Shown here piece by piece: positions 45,900 through 56,709 of a stretch of DNA of 56,709 bases; the stretch's first letter is position 1, and the number at the start of each line of letters is the position of its first letter. A model generated the notes under the pieces. The model did no database searches, was not told where the DNA came from, and was given only the letters and a program-made list of their open reading frames with translations. The position numbers and the translations under genes were made by a program. Origin of the DNA: Mnemiopsis leidyi (taxonomy: Eukaryota > Ctenophora > Tentaculata > Lobata > Bolinopsidae). Location of the stretch: positions 215,631 through 272,339 of the forward strand of contig JH154832.1 in NCBI GenBank assembly GCA_000226015.1. Reading direction: 5' to 3'.

Positions 45900-46839
45900 G
45901 GATGATTATTTGTACTTGTTCAAACTTCCAAGCTGTGGAAGCAAGATGCTGCCTCCAAAATCAAAGGCGGCTCAATGTTTTGTCACGTTAAAATTTTTTG
46001 TTTAAGTAAATGCTTCTTCTCTTATAATAGGGGACGCCAGGCAAATGTCCTGTCGCCAGTTGAACTTTACAAAGTAACAAAAATGTTGTCTTCTGACTCC
46101 ATGTTGCTATGTATAAATTGGACCTTTTGGCAAACGCCTGCTGGCCAGGCAACGAAGAACTAGAAGTATGCGTAATATCGTGAAGAATTACTAGAGGTAT
46201 ACGTAATATCGTGACTAAGAGGATCAGATCAAAATAGTTATCGAGACAGTCTTTCAGTGCCATTAAATGCTTGAGGACCTCAACCCGACGCGAAATTACG
46301 CAAAAAAATCAAGAAAACAGAAATATGAGGTCTTTGATAGAAAAGTGACTGATTTTATATTTTTACATTCAGTTTTTTTTTAATTTTTAAGTCTGCTTTT
46401 TATTGCACTGATTTTAAAGTTTTCAGCCTTTTGGGAACGAGTAAAATCTTGAAAAAGTGTAATTAACGGGTTCGAAATTTCACGGCTCCACTCAAAAGGG
46501 TGGTTCTAGTCTAAACGTTAACTTTTAACCCAAAGAGATCATTAATGACTTAGAACACATTTGCAAGGAGGAAATGTTTATTTTTTGAAAAGAAGGGTTT
46601 ATTTTTGCTGAACTGTAACAAGAATTATGATACTGCTGTTAGTATAATGATACTGGACGTGTTCGTGACCCATTAACTTTACTAAGTTTTAATAAGCCGC
46701 AACAGCAGCTTCATTATTTAGACTCCGACCCGGAAATAATAATAAGTTACAATCTCAGTATCCTAATGAAGTTCATACACATAATCTCTTACACAGTTAT
46801 ACTTCCCAAAATTAAGTTCTCAACGCCCCTAGCATCCTT
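45900..46839. other. Gene-poor region
   Basis: Contains a short direct duplication with TACGTAATATCGTGA (about 46165-46215). CTGGCCAGGCAA occurs at 45840 and 46141. Nothing else assigned. Confidence 0.4.
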
Positions 46840-47425
46840 CAGGGCAAGCTTGCTGCTACCCTTTCTTTACCTGCCGCGGTCAAAGCTTTACCAAAAAGGG
46901 GTATTATAATAAAGATTAAACCGGGTAATATGTTTCCAGGGGGTGGCCAGCCAGGGTGCTAGGGTGGACTCCCTCCCAGATTTGTAGGCAGGAGCAGGAA
47001 ATAGAGGATCAGCTGAGAGTGCACTCCCTAGAGAGGATGGAGCCAGGGTGCACTCCCCAACATCTAATCGTCTTCATAAGTACTTGACCAGGAGGAAGAC
47101 AAGCCGCAATAATGGCTCTGTGAATCTGCCGGAAATTAGCGGCAAGCCCATTAGCCCGGGTCGCCGGATTCCAAACGCTTCCTTGATAAGGGTACCACTT
47201 TTTAGCTCCAATCTCTAGGTTTCACTGGCATGCTTGGGGATAAGCATACTAGTTGTAATATGTCCCACATATTTCTTGGCAGTGATCATCATCCTATCAT
47301 ACTCATAGTTTTAGCATAAAATTAATTTAGACTTAAACCATTTAGTATTTTCTAAATTATAGTTTTGCGTCTAGTTATTTTTTGCAAAATTTGATTTTCA
47401 AAATAAAGATTGATTGAATTTGATG
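46840..47425 (+). mobile_element. Possible LINE 3' end
   Basis: A moderately GC-rich segment with scrambled coding-like sequence passes into an AT-rich tail ending AAAATAAAGATTGATTGAAT, a form common at the 3' ends of non-LTR elements. No protein motif is secure. Confidence 0.25.
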
Positions 47426-49288
47426 CTTAGGCGCGAACCCTTACTCACAAAAATCTATCAATCTACATAAATTGCTATTAGCCTAGTTGCCATTGTCATC
47501 TCCTGTACAATTAGGGATGATATTTGGATGATCTGCACTGATAGTATGGTCCTCGATAGCGTCGCTGCCATATTTGATTCGCTGCCATATTTCTATATTT
47601 AGTACAACCCGATGGTTACCAATGGTAATGTAATTCCAATGTCGTGTTCCTTATATCACATTCACAATCACTCATGTCAAAGCGTCAATATAACGATATA
47701 ATGATATATTTGCACTCGATCCAGATACCTTTTGATTGTATTGTAAGTTGTAACTATAATTATTTCAAATTGCTTTTCCATTATAGCTGCTTAGGTAGCT
47801 GCCAACTAAGGCAAAATAAACTGCAAATGAAAATCGGTAGAGTATTTTTTGGCATTGCTTCCCTGACTGGATTATCTTCCAGCCCTGCAGTTACATTTAA
47901 TGAAAGTGCGTTAAATTTCAGAGATATTTAGCCTATTTGCAGACAGCATAAAGTTTAAGTGGTTATCTGGTACTGGTAGGCCTGCAATTTACAGTTGCTC
48001 GCGGTAGTGGCAAATTTTTGTAGAAAATCCAAGTGCTCATCCTAAAGCTCACGTGAGATTCTGTCTCACAATTTAAGCTATTGGTTATTAAGTCGCCCGC
48101 CACTACCCAGACCCGTCCAGCCTAATTTTGGCAACTCAAATTTTGCTTTGGCTTTATTTCAAAAGTTAAATCTTACGAACTACGATCGGAACATTATCGC
48201 ACACAAATTGTGGTTAAGAGTTTAACACTTCAGTCCTTGACGTAAGTTATTACTGTTCAGGGAACTAACATATAACTTGTTAAACTTGTAATTCAGTTTA
48301 CTTTTCCTGTCGCAAGAGTGGAATCCCTGAATTACAAAAATCAAATGAAGTGTTCTTGATTACCGCCCCTACAATCACATTTAATAAAGCACGCTGGGAT
48401 TATATAACTGCTTCCTTGCGTCAGAAACAATAACCTAAATGGAAAACTAGATAACATGGCGATGGAACAAGTCTGAAACCACTAGAGCAAACGCCCGAAT
48501 TTTCGCTGAAACTAGTAAACTGCCCTCGCTATTATAGGTGGTTAAGACCATGTTTAGGTTTCTCTATTACCTGCAATATATATCTATATTATGGTCCCGG
48601 TTTAATCGCGCTCCGATTTACCCGACCGCTTAAATCCGACTTGCCACGCTGAATATTTGGAAAAACTATTAACTTATAGCCGAAAAGCTTTCACAATTAA
48701 GATGAAATTGTAAAAATAAAGGCGGTCAGACAAATTGAATTGGTAAAATTTCGAAATTGTTTTGAAAAATTAAAAATATATTTTGGTCACGCTCTTAAAG
48801 TCTTAAATAGATTTTAAATTATCAAAAGTACCTCGTTGCACTTGCATTTTTTATTCAAAAAAATTTTTTTGTACAAACTATTTCCTATCTTATGATGAAC
48901 ATATGACACCAAAACAGTTAACTAAATTTTAAGTAAGTGTATTATCAAATTAATATTTTTAGAATAGCATTACTGGTTGCGCTTGGTAATCATATGCCAG
49001 AATGATGGAGCAGAAAAATTGCCGTGTTCTAATTTCATTGTCGCTGTGAAATGCGATTCTTGCAGATCTGCCGTCTACGTTAGCGGTTAGCTGTTAAACG
49101 TTCAAATACCTATAACCATCTATCTAGCGCATAAAGAAAAGCTAGGGAGCATACGGTTGGGTACGGATTTACTTCAGTTGGTAGATCCGTGATCGCCGCG
49201 GCAGAGCAAAGCGTGGCGTGATGTTAACTAGCTCGGCCGTCAACTACATAACCATCGTCGAATTCGGGGTTAAGAGGCGGTCGGATCC
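47426..49288. other. Gene-poor region
   Basis: An open frame at 47644-47931 has no domain or defensible splice sites. No other feature recognised. Confidence 0.4.
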
Positions 49289-49604
49289 GAGGTCTCACTA
49301 TTTCCACTTTCCATGGTGAAGTGAGATCTCACTATTTCCACTCTCAACGTTGAAGTGAGATCTCACTATTTCCACTCTCCACGTTGAAGTGAGATCTCAC
49401 TATTTCCACTCTCCACGTTGAAGTGAGATCTCACTATTTCCACTCTCCACGTTGAAGTGAGATCTCACTATTTCCACTCTCCACGTTGAAGTGAGATCTC
49501 ACTATTTCCACTCTCCACGTTGAAGTGAGATCTCACTATTTCCATTCTCCACGTTAAAGTGAGATCTCACTATTTCCACTCTCCACGTTGAAGTGAGATC
49601 TCTG
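49289..49604. repeat. 34-bp satellite with GTGAGATCTCAC palindromes
   Basis: Eight full units and partial end units. The 12-bp perfect palindrome GTGAGATCTCAC recurs at 49321, 49355, 49389, 49423, 49457, 49491, 49525 and 49559, exactly 34 bp apart, separated by near-constant TATTTCCACTCTCCACGTTG plus AA. There is no variable spacer, so it is a satellite and not a CRISPR array. Confidence 0.97.
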
Positions 49605-49896
49605 AATACTATAATTTAAATTAGTATTCAATATCAACTGAATACTAATTAAAGTAGCACGCATGGGTTATGAGGAAAGTATAATGCAGGTCATGTACTC
49701 CAGGCTCATATTACACGGTCATTTCAGTTTGTTTCAATTTATTTGTTCTGAAATGTTGCATTATTGATATCTCAAAAACTTTTTCAACATATCGTCATAG
49801 TTGGAAGTAGCATGTGTTAATTGAAATTATATTTAAATCATTAACGACCTATTTAATTTTAACAGAAAAAGGTCGATAAGGCACAACATCTAAACG

Positions 49897-52894
49897 ATGG
49901 ATAAGCTGATGCTGTTTATAATGTAAGTTAGAAAAATAAACTGAAAATAATACATTTTGCTATACAAATTAAATTTAAAGTTTACGTTTGGGCATAATTT
50001 TTTGTAATTATAAATTTGAACCCTAAATTAAATGCATTTTCAGAGTGATTGAGGTTGTAATCATTAGCGGAAGGACGATAATATCTTCGGACGATACCAG
50101 TGAGTTAACATGGGATTAATATATCGATTCCAATAGTAGATTACTTAAAGATTTTTGTATCGATCCCAATAGTGGATTACTTAACGATTTTTATTGCTCA
50201 ACAGAAAATTTCTTGTAACCATTATCGAAAATGATATTTTTATAAAATTATGATCATCTACATTTTCCCCCAAGGGATAGACTTTAGGTTGTTAATATTA
50301 CATCAAGGTCTCTACGTTTTTCAGATTTGAAATCCTCTGAAGATTTTGGAATAAAGGGTAAGGGTCCTTGGAACTCGGAAGAAGACTTTGGCGTTAGAGG
50401 TTTACAGAATAATATTTTTTTGTTTTAACTTTTGTGGTTTTAAACTCACGGCTCTATTCTCGGTATTCCGTATTTACTATGTACCGAAATCAATAATAAG
50501 GATTTTTGTTTTTCAGACTTTTTAATCTATAATTTGCTCAATTTATTTCTAATGATCTCTAAATTAAACCATAACTTATGATTTTTCCTTTAGGGAGCGG
50601 AGGGTGGATGTCAGAAGAAGATTTTGTCGTCAAAGGTAAGAACTCGAGCAAGATTAGCAATTCTAATTCAATGCAGCAATAAATAACAGTTCGTTCTATC
50701 ATTAAAAACTTCAATTCCAATGACTACAAACAAACGCTGCCACGAAATTTATTTAAACATTCTTTATACGTACAAAAATTAAAGTAAAAATTGCAGGTAA
50801 TGGTGCCAGGATGTCAGAAGAGGACTTTGGTGTTAGAGGTTTACTATAATAGCTATATAGCTAAACATACTCTATATAGCTATATATTCTCTAAAAACTA
50901 TAAAGCAATAGCTATATTAACTATATCGACCATATATATGTATATATCAGCCAAATTGCTTTTATGAACTATACAGCGATAGCTCTGCATGTTTTAGCTA
51001 TATAGGTTATGTTAGCTTTAGCTATATCAGCTATATTAGCTTTAGCTTTATAGCTCTATCAAATATTGCTGAATGTTCTGATTATCTGTACATATCTGTA
51101 TATGTATATACTTTTATGAAACATTGATCCTATTCCATAATTTAGGCCTAAGAGTTTAACCTTTAAAATTACCACTTCAATTCACTGTGGAAATAAGATA
51201 ATAGTAAATAGAATGAGTTAGATAGCTAAGTCTGCAGCTAAGTCTGCAGTTTATTTCCATCCATCTCGTATGACAACAAAATGTGCTTCGACAAAATACG
51301 TATACTTAGTTCTTGAAACTATACACATTCCTGATCACAACACAAAATACGTATAATACTTAGTACTTGCAACTAAAATACGTACAGCTTAATATACGTA
51401 AAACTAAATACGTACAACTTGATACAAACAACTAGAAGTAAAAATACTTAAGTACTTAAAACTAATCATATTCTTGACCAGGATCACGAAAAGGAACGAA
51501 CTGGGAAGCAGAGGACTTGGCGGAGAGTTCAGAGGAAGAGATTTATGGTATTCCAGGGAAGGGGGTCTGGAATAAAGAGGTTCGAATTTACTCAATAATT
51601 TACTTTACAATAAATTATATTAATATTGATTTACTTTACAATTAGTAAGATTAATAACAATTTACTTTACAATTAATAAGATTAATTATAACTTACTTAA
51701 AAATCAATTAGATTAATAATAACTTACTTTACAATTAATTAGATTAACAATAACTTACTTCACAAATAATAAGATAAATGATTATTTAATTTACAATCAA
51801 TAAGATTAATAATAACTTACTTATCGTCTTTACAATTAATAGGACAAATAATGATTTACTTTGCAAATACAGTAAAACCTCTATATTTACCGGGCCTCTC
51901 AGGGAAAAGGGAGAAGGCTTGGTAAATCGACAGACACGGCAAATAGAGGCACGGTAAATAGAGGTTTTACTGTAAAGATATTAATATAAGCTTACTTTAA
52001 AAATAAATGATAATCGTTTGATAGTTTTCACGATGCAGACCATCGTGCAACTATATTAACTTTAAGTGTCTCGCTGTATATAAGCCGTCCTCTGTAATCA
52101 TGAAAGCTATCTAGCAGTTTGAATGTTAGTTGCTCTCATTCAATTAATAACATATACACACCTTCATATAATCATTCATTTATTGCTATGATTGTGCCAA
52201 AGGAACAGCTAAAGTTTCATAAAACGGGCCTAACTAGTGTGCAACAATAATTTTCAAAATTTAATTAGCTTTTCGGACAGGATATTGGCTCAGGAATAAG
52301 CTCCAATCACTTTTTTAATTGATGTGAGTACCTCCGACTTCTTCCTTAAATCTTTTCTTTGCCATGCTGCGGTGGTGGTACAAAAATGTTAGATTTATAC
52401 CACATCAACCATTCTTTTTCAATGTCATGACACGCCAAATTAAGATGAGGCTGTGAAATTCAAAAATGCAAAGCCGAAGATTCTTGATTCTATCTTTTGA
52501 TTAAAAGACATGCAATTTTACATGCTACCAAAAGGTGGGTAGTAAGACTATATGGTAATTATAGCATGATCACTGCTTAAGCTTTATGCTACCCGGTTAA
52601 CGCTATCTTTTAATCTTTATATCAGTAAGCCTCAAGAATCTTATTTAAATTTAATAAGCTCCAACTTGATCTTGCAAAAAGATTACGTGTTTGCAGATTA
52701 GGCGCCTTCAATTGCTTTATAAGAATAACATATGATAAACTTATAAATGGCTTTAAAATTATTGTCAAGCTATATAGATTTAAAACTTTAATATGGCTAT
52801 ATAGATTTAAAAACAGCTATGTAAATTTTAAAACCCCACTCCTCCGCAGGACCAAGACTTGTTACCAGGCGGTGCTGTGCCCTTTTCAAACTAA
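49897..52894 (+). CDS. Secreted repeat protein made of 42-nt micro-exons (candidate peptide precursor)
   Basis: Seven exons: 49897-49922, 50044-50099, 50325-50399, 50594-50635, 50797-50838, 51482-51579, 52850-52894. All are GT-AG and in phase, totalling 127 residues. Residues 1-22 are a signal peptide (MDKLMLFIIVIEVVIISG) split by an intron. Residues 28-81 are four units: SSEDFGIKG (truncated), KGPWNSEEDFGVRG, SGGWMSEEDFVVKG and NGARMSEEDFGVRG. The last two are single 42-nt exons with phase 1 at both ends; the first two are fused in one exon. A longer acidic exon (NWEAEDLAESSEEEIYGIPG) and a last exon DQDLLPGGAVPFSN follow. Basic residues (R/K) end each unit, so cleavage could release SEEDFGV-type peptides; a secreted structural protein is the alternative. 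AATAAA at 53250-53255. I know no matching family. Confidence 0.65.
50845..51065. repeat. Degenerate TATAGCTATA repeats in an intron
   Basis: Irregular CTATATAGCTATAT and GCTATATTAGCTTTA words after the fifth exon of the 49897 gene, similar in flavour to the satellite at the right edge. Confidence 0.7.
51596..51866. repeat. TTACTTTACAATTAATAAGA tandem repeat
   Basis: About eight degenerate copies of a 30-40 bp AT-rich unit in the last intron of the 49897 gene. Confidence 0.85.
51870..51972. mobile_element. 103-bp pogo-like MITE ending CAGTAAAACCTC
   Basis: TA-flanked (51868-51869, 51973-51974). Ends CAGTAAAACCTCTATATTTA and, inverted, TAAATAGAGGTTTTACTG. Very short and intact. Third family with the CAG...TTTACCGGGCC plan, inserted in an intron. 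Confidence 0.88.
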
Positions 52895-53639
52895 CTCGCA
52901 ACCCCAACCAATCACAAGTCATCAGGACAATTTTTGATAGTATTTATTTTAGAGTTTTAATTCGACAAAAGACTGTTCTTTAAAACAGATGATTTGCACC
53001 GATCATATGTATCATTTACAGGAAACTATTATGACTTTTTGAAGTGAGCATTATGAGGTTACATTTTTACATGATTAAACTGTTTTCATCCGTTGATTGA
53101 AATTTTATGCTGGGATTCCCGTATAAACAATTCAATATTTGATTTTGGCATTACAGAACTTAAGTCAATGATCCATAGAAAGCATTTTGACTGTGTGATT
53201 AAGTTGCTTAACATTATAATAACCAGCTATTTAGATTTTTTGAAGTCGAAATAAATGACTGACTTTGCAAATTTTATTTAAGTTCAATTATCGTACAGCA
53301 GTTTTCAATTTTGCGATTGACATTACTAGCTAATCATATCTTTTTTTCTAAGATTATAAATGAACAATTTAAGTTTGACGCTTTGTAGTTGATTTCAATT
53401 ACGTAAAAGAAGTTATCCGATGCAATCGGACTGACCTCTAAACGTGAAAATTTGATTCTCTTGATTCAAATTTACTCATTGTTAATGTCACGGAAATATT
53501 TAGTCGAGAATTTGGATACATAAAAATATAATTAAATATCTGAAACATCTGAAATGAAATTAAAAAATCCAACATGCACAAATTCACAAAATAATTTATG
53601 TAACCCAAAATAAATCAGAAAGAGCAAGAATTCAAAAAG
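52895..53639. other. Convergent 3' flanks
   Basis: 3' UTR of the 49897 gene up to about 53270, then the 3' flank of the minus-strand transporter. Nothing else seen. Confidence 0.45.
53250..53255 (+). terminator. Polyadenylation signal of the micro-exon gene
   Basis: AATAAA 356 bases after the TAA of the last exon. Confidence 0.4.
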
Positions 53640-55741
53640 CTAGTCCCTCAACAACCCGTCACTCATAACCGAGTCTGTAGTCTCCTTATTCCAAATCCAA
53701 GAAGCGATCGCCACCAGGAGCGCGTTCGCAGAAAACAGAGCCACCGCACTGTTCGGGTTATAATAGTAGAGCGCGTAGATAGTGCCGGTACTGATGAGGG
53801 CCCCAACTTTACCGCAGCTGCTGGAGAAGCCGACCGCCGTGTTCCGGAAAGCGGTAGGGTAGAGTTCAGGGACGATTATGTTCGTCACCATGTTATGGGA
53901 GTTTGTCAGGAGCTTCACCAGGAAGAATATTCCCACTGTGACCGTGTTAGAAAAGCATTTGAACAGGATTAGGGTTGCTATGAAGCTGGCTGTGGAGAAT
54001 ATCTTCAATGAAACGGAGCGGCCAAGTTGTTTGGCTGCTACATAGCCTGCTCCAATGGCAAACACACAAGATGAAGTGGCGATAGCTAGTTCCACCAGGG
54101 ACTCCTGTTTGATCTCCACACAGTTGTGGTCCGGTGGCGGACCGCTCCCTCCGCAGAACCCTGAGTAAAGTGCTAAAGGGTAAAATAGGACTGTCCCAAA
54201 TTTTATGAGTAGGTTCCCAAAGTACATGATAGAGAGAAGGATGGTTTCTTTAAGAAACTCAGGTGCCATTATGTCCGAAATAGATCCTAATTCCTGCTCA
54301 AGATTTCCTACAATTTTCACGTCTTTCGGGAAAGATGAACCGTTTAGTTTGGCAATACGTTTGAGAGCCTGTGTTGCTTCGTTACTCCTACCACTAACTG
54401 CTAGGTACCGGGGAGACTCTGGCATGAAGAAGACCAGGCAGATCCAGCACAAGAACAGAGGCAGAGATATAGATATTATCAGCCATCTCCATCCATAAGG
54501 TCGTAAGATAAAGTACGTGATAACTGCTAAAAAGAATATACCAAAATTAGCAAAGAGAAGAGTTATAGAGGGTCCGGTTTCCCTGTTTGAACTTTTTACC
54601 ACCTCGGCTGTGTAAGTGACGCAGGTTGGAAAGGTTATACCCGTGCAGATACCGACGATGCTCCGCAGGATCAGAAACTGTACTTTGTTTTGAGCGAACG
54701 CTGAGGAGCAGGAGAAAAGGAGAAGGACAGCTGTGTTGATGGATAGGATTTTTCTTCTTCCGTAAATGTCAGGGAGTTTCGAGAAGACTAGCCCTCCTGA
54801 GAAATACTTTATCATAGAGTGCAATTTTAGATTTAAATTTCTTGTTGGAGAAATTTAAATGGAGAGATCAGACTTGGGGAATACCCCAAAAAAATTGATG
54901 GGAAATTTAATCTTACAGGATAATAGAGGTAAGAATTCTTGGGGAGGTCGGAAAATAATTTTATCATGCGTACTCGAAGTTGATTTGCTGCAATTAGCTT
55001 TTCATTGGTCAATCCCATTTCACGGCCCCCGCCCCAAGAATTCTTACGTTTGTATGTTTGTGAAAAATGAGATCGGGAAGAATTTCAAGAAAACACGTAC
55101 CAACAGCACTGAAGAGATACACGCTCACGTTTATCAGAGTTTCCCACCAAACATCCATCTCCCATTCACACCGCAACACTGGGATTATCGTGGAAATCAC
55201 GTGTAGCTGTATCGAGTCAAAAAACACAATCACTGCTAGGATCAACCAGTAGATGTACTGCGCCTTTCCCACCCTGAAATTACAGAGGTCAAATTGTCAT
55301 CCTCGATATCTTTGTTATTGTATTCGGCTGGGTGGTCATGTAGGCTCCTTGGATTAACCCCCTACAGCTATATGCGCTAAGTTAATAATGCCACCGTGGT
55401 TTAGGACCTCGGTACGAAGTGGCTAAGGAATAAAGGAAAGAAAATGAGCACCTCCTAGACTATCCCTTTTAGACTAGCACCTCCTAGACTATATTATTTA
55501 CATTTCATTGCTAGTTAAATTTTATATGTTCGTCTTGAAACGTTAACAATTTCATAGAGGCTTCAAAACTCCCGATCGAAAGTTTCGACCTTACAATACA
55601 AACTTCCATACCAATTAGAGTGTAAATATCTTCAAGTTTAAGAGCTTTCGGGGAAACTGGATCTTCATCGACAGATTCTGAGTTATCTGACTGCTGTAGC
55701 GCCCGATAGTTGGAGGGTGCTTCTCGGTCAAAGACTTTCAT
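53640..55741 (-). CDS. SVOP-like major facilitator transporter
   Basis: Three exons: 55741 to about 55611, 55273-55101 and 54796-53640, giving about 486 residues. Exon 1 has the N-terminal tail and LEDIYTLIG, the segment before TM1 in SVOP/SV2 relatives. Exon 2 holds TM1 (YIYWLILAVIVFFDSIQLHVI), LRCEWEMDVW and the start of TM2. Exon 3 carries the loop 2-3 signature PDIYGRRK (residues 110-117), TM3-TM6, the loop 6-7 motif MPESPRYLAVSGR, and TM7-TM12 ending NKETTDSV. Twelve membrane segments and these motifs place it with SVOP/organic-ion transporters of the MFS. Substrate unknown. The exon 2-3 junction is clean (GTACGT...CTCAG, phase 1). The exon 1-2 join needs ATTGG/TATGGA, which lacks GT, so that boundary is uncertain or has a sequence error. 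SV2 is unlikely: there is no long luminal loop. Confidence 0.88.
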
Positions 55742-56454
55742 GCTTATAACTGCATTTATAGTACCGGACTGGGTGCTAGAAATGATAAAAAGTAATTAGA
55801 TCTGGTTAAAAGGTTTTGTTAGTACGATCGATTATGACGACTAATTAAAATACTCAAAAAAGCAAATCAATCCACGAGAAAGTGTGCACAACAAAAAATG
55901 ACAGTAGTACTCGACAAACTAGCCAAGTCTTTAGGTTTTTAGAGGACAATAGAGGCGGTCCAGGATCCAAAAGCGATCACAGTTCAATATGAACTGTCGC
56001 AATTTTGGATCCTTTCGAAATTGCGGATATAGTAGCATTAAAGTAGCTAAGTATAAATTGCTAAAGTAGTATTTGTTGAAAATAATAAAAATACTAGGAA
56101 TTTGAGTGTTGTATAAAAGCTCAACGCGATGTATAGTCCCTAGTTACCAGCAGCACATAATCACGACGTTACATTACGGAACAGAAAGCATTATATACTA
56201 CAGGCATTGAGTTACACTTGTACAATACATGGTACACCTATACACAATATGCCTCGCACTCTTTGACTCAATTCAACAGTACTCTCATGATTAGTATACC
56301 AGTCATTGCATTGCAACTGACAGACTAGTGAAGCATTGTTTGTAGCATTATTGTACAATACCTCTGCAATGTATACTGCTCATGTATAATCATGTATTTT
56401 ATAATAGCAATACATGGACACTGGTATCGTACGATATACATCAGATCTCTGAAA
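55742..56454. other. 5' flank of the transporter gene
   Basis: AT-rich. Contains CAATTTxGGATCCTT and an inverted counterpart near 55960-56015 (GGATCCAAAAGCGAT / GGATCC). No exon seen. Confidence 0.4.
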
Positions 56455-56709
56455 AACTATATAGAACTATATAGAACTATATAGAACTATATAGAACTAT
56501 ATAGAACTATATAGAACTATATAGAACTATATAGAACTATATAGAACTATATAGAACTATATAGAACTATATAGAACTATATAGAACTATATAGAACTAT
56601 ATAGAACTATATAGAACTATATAGAACTATATAGAACTATATAGAACTATATATAGAGCTATATAGATTATAGAGCTATATAGAACTATATAGAAACTAT
56701 ATAGAACTA
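56455..56709. repeat. 10-bp satellite AACTATATAG
   Basis: About 20 nearly perfect copies containing the palindrome CTATATAG, with a few irregular units near 56650-56695. It runs off the right edge. Confidence 0.97.

Noticed and set aside
49289-49604. CRISPR-like array of palindromic repeats
   Set aside because: The sequence between palindromes is constant, not variable spacers, and the host is a eukaryote. It is a 34-bp satellite.
50515-50560. Extra micro-exon after the TTTTTCAG at 50515
   Set aside because: A good-looking acceptor, but the following sequence stops at once in the needed frame and has no repeat unit.

Overview
The window is nuclear DNA of an invertebrate animal. Its genes are split by short GT-AG introns, it is AT-rich with much transposon debris, and it carries an innexin, a PET-LIM (Prickle-type) protein and an SVOP-like transporter. 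The innexin rules out placozoans and sponges as usually described. A ctenophore is my best guess, but that is inference from the innexin and the general style, not proof.

Layout. 1-8077 is mostly repeats: a TTGTA microsatellite, two pogo/Tigger-like MITEs, a nested repeat island (4.1-5.8 kb) and decayed LINE reverse transcriptase fragments, plus one small minus-strand gene model (1599-2301). 8078-12646 holds exons of an unrecognised Ser/acidic-rich protein next to a 21-bp minisatellite and an assembly gap. 16173-25587 is a tandem cluster of four secreted cysteine-rich genes with pacifastin-type cores (CNxCxC...CTRxxC), predicted secreted serine protease inhibitors. The first exon of the fourth gene is only 51 codons. 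26177-27127 is the 3' part of an unrecognised gene. 29046-33462 (minus) encodes a PET domain and three LIM domains (Prickle). 34859-36824 is a TTAA-flanked piggyBac-like element holding an array of GGCC words at exact 11-bp spacing. 38764-41859 is a seven-exon innexin with a long charged tail, followed by a small unrecognised membrane-like gene. 49897-52894 is a small secreted protein built from 42-nt phase-1 micro-exons, each encoding one copy of a SEEDFGVRG-type unit; it looks like a repetitive peptide precursor and is the most novel candidate system here. 53640-55741 (minus) is an SVOP-like MFS transporter. The window ends in a 10-bp CTATATAG satellite.

Other highlights. A family of tiny mobile elements (43-76 bp) ending TTGACGAG...CGCGACAA has clear 8-9 bp target duplications, including one copy inserted into the end of another to make a long hairpin. 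Multi-exon genes are given as one entry from first to last recognised exon, with exon coordinates in the text. Exon models rest on reading frame, splice phase and family resemblance only; there is no transcript evidence.
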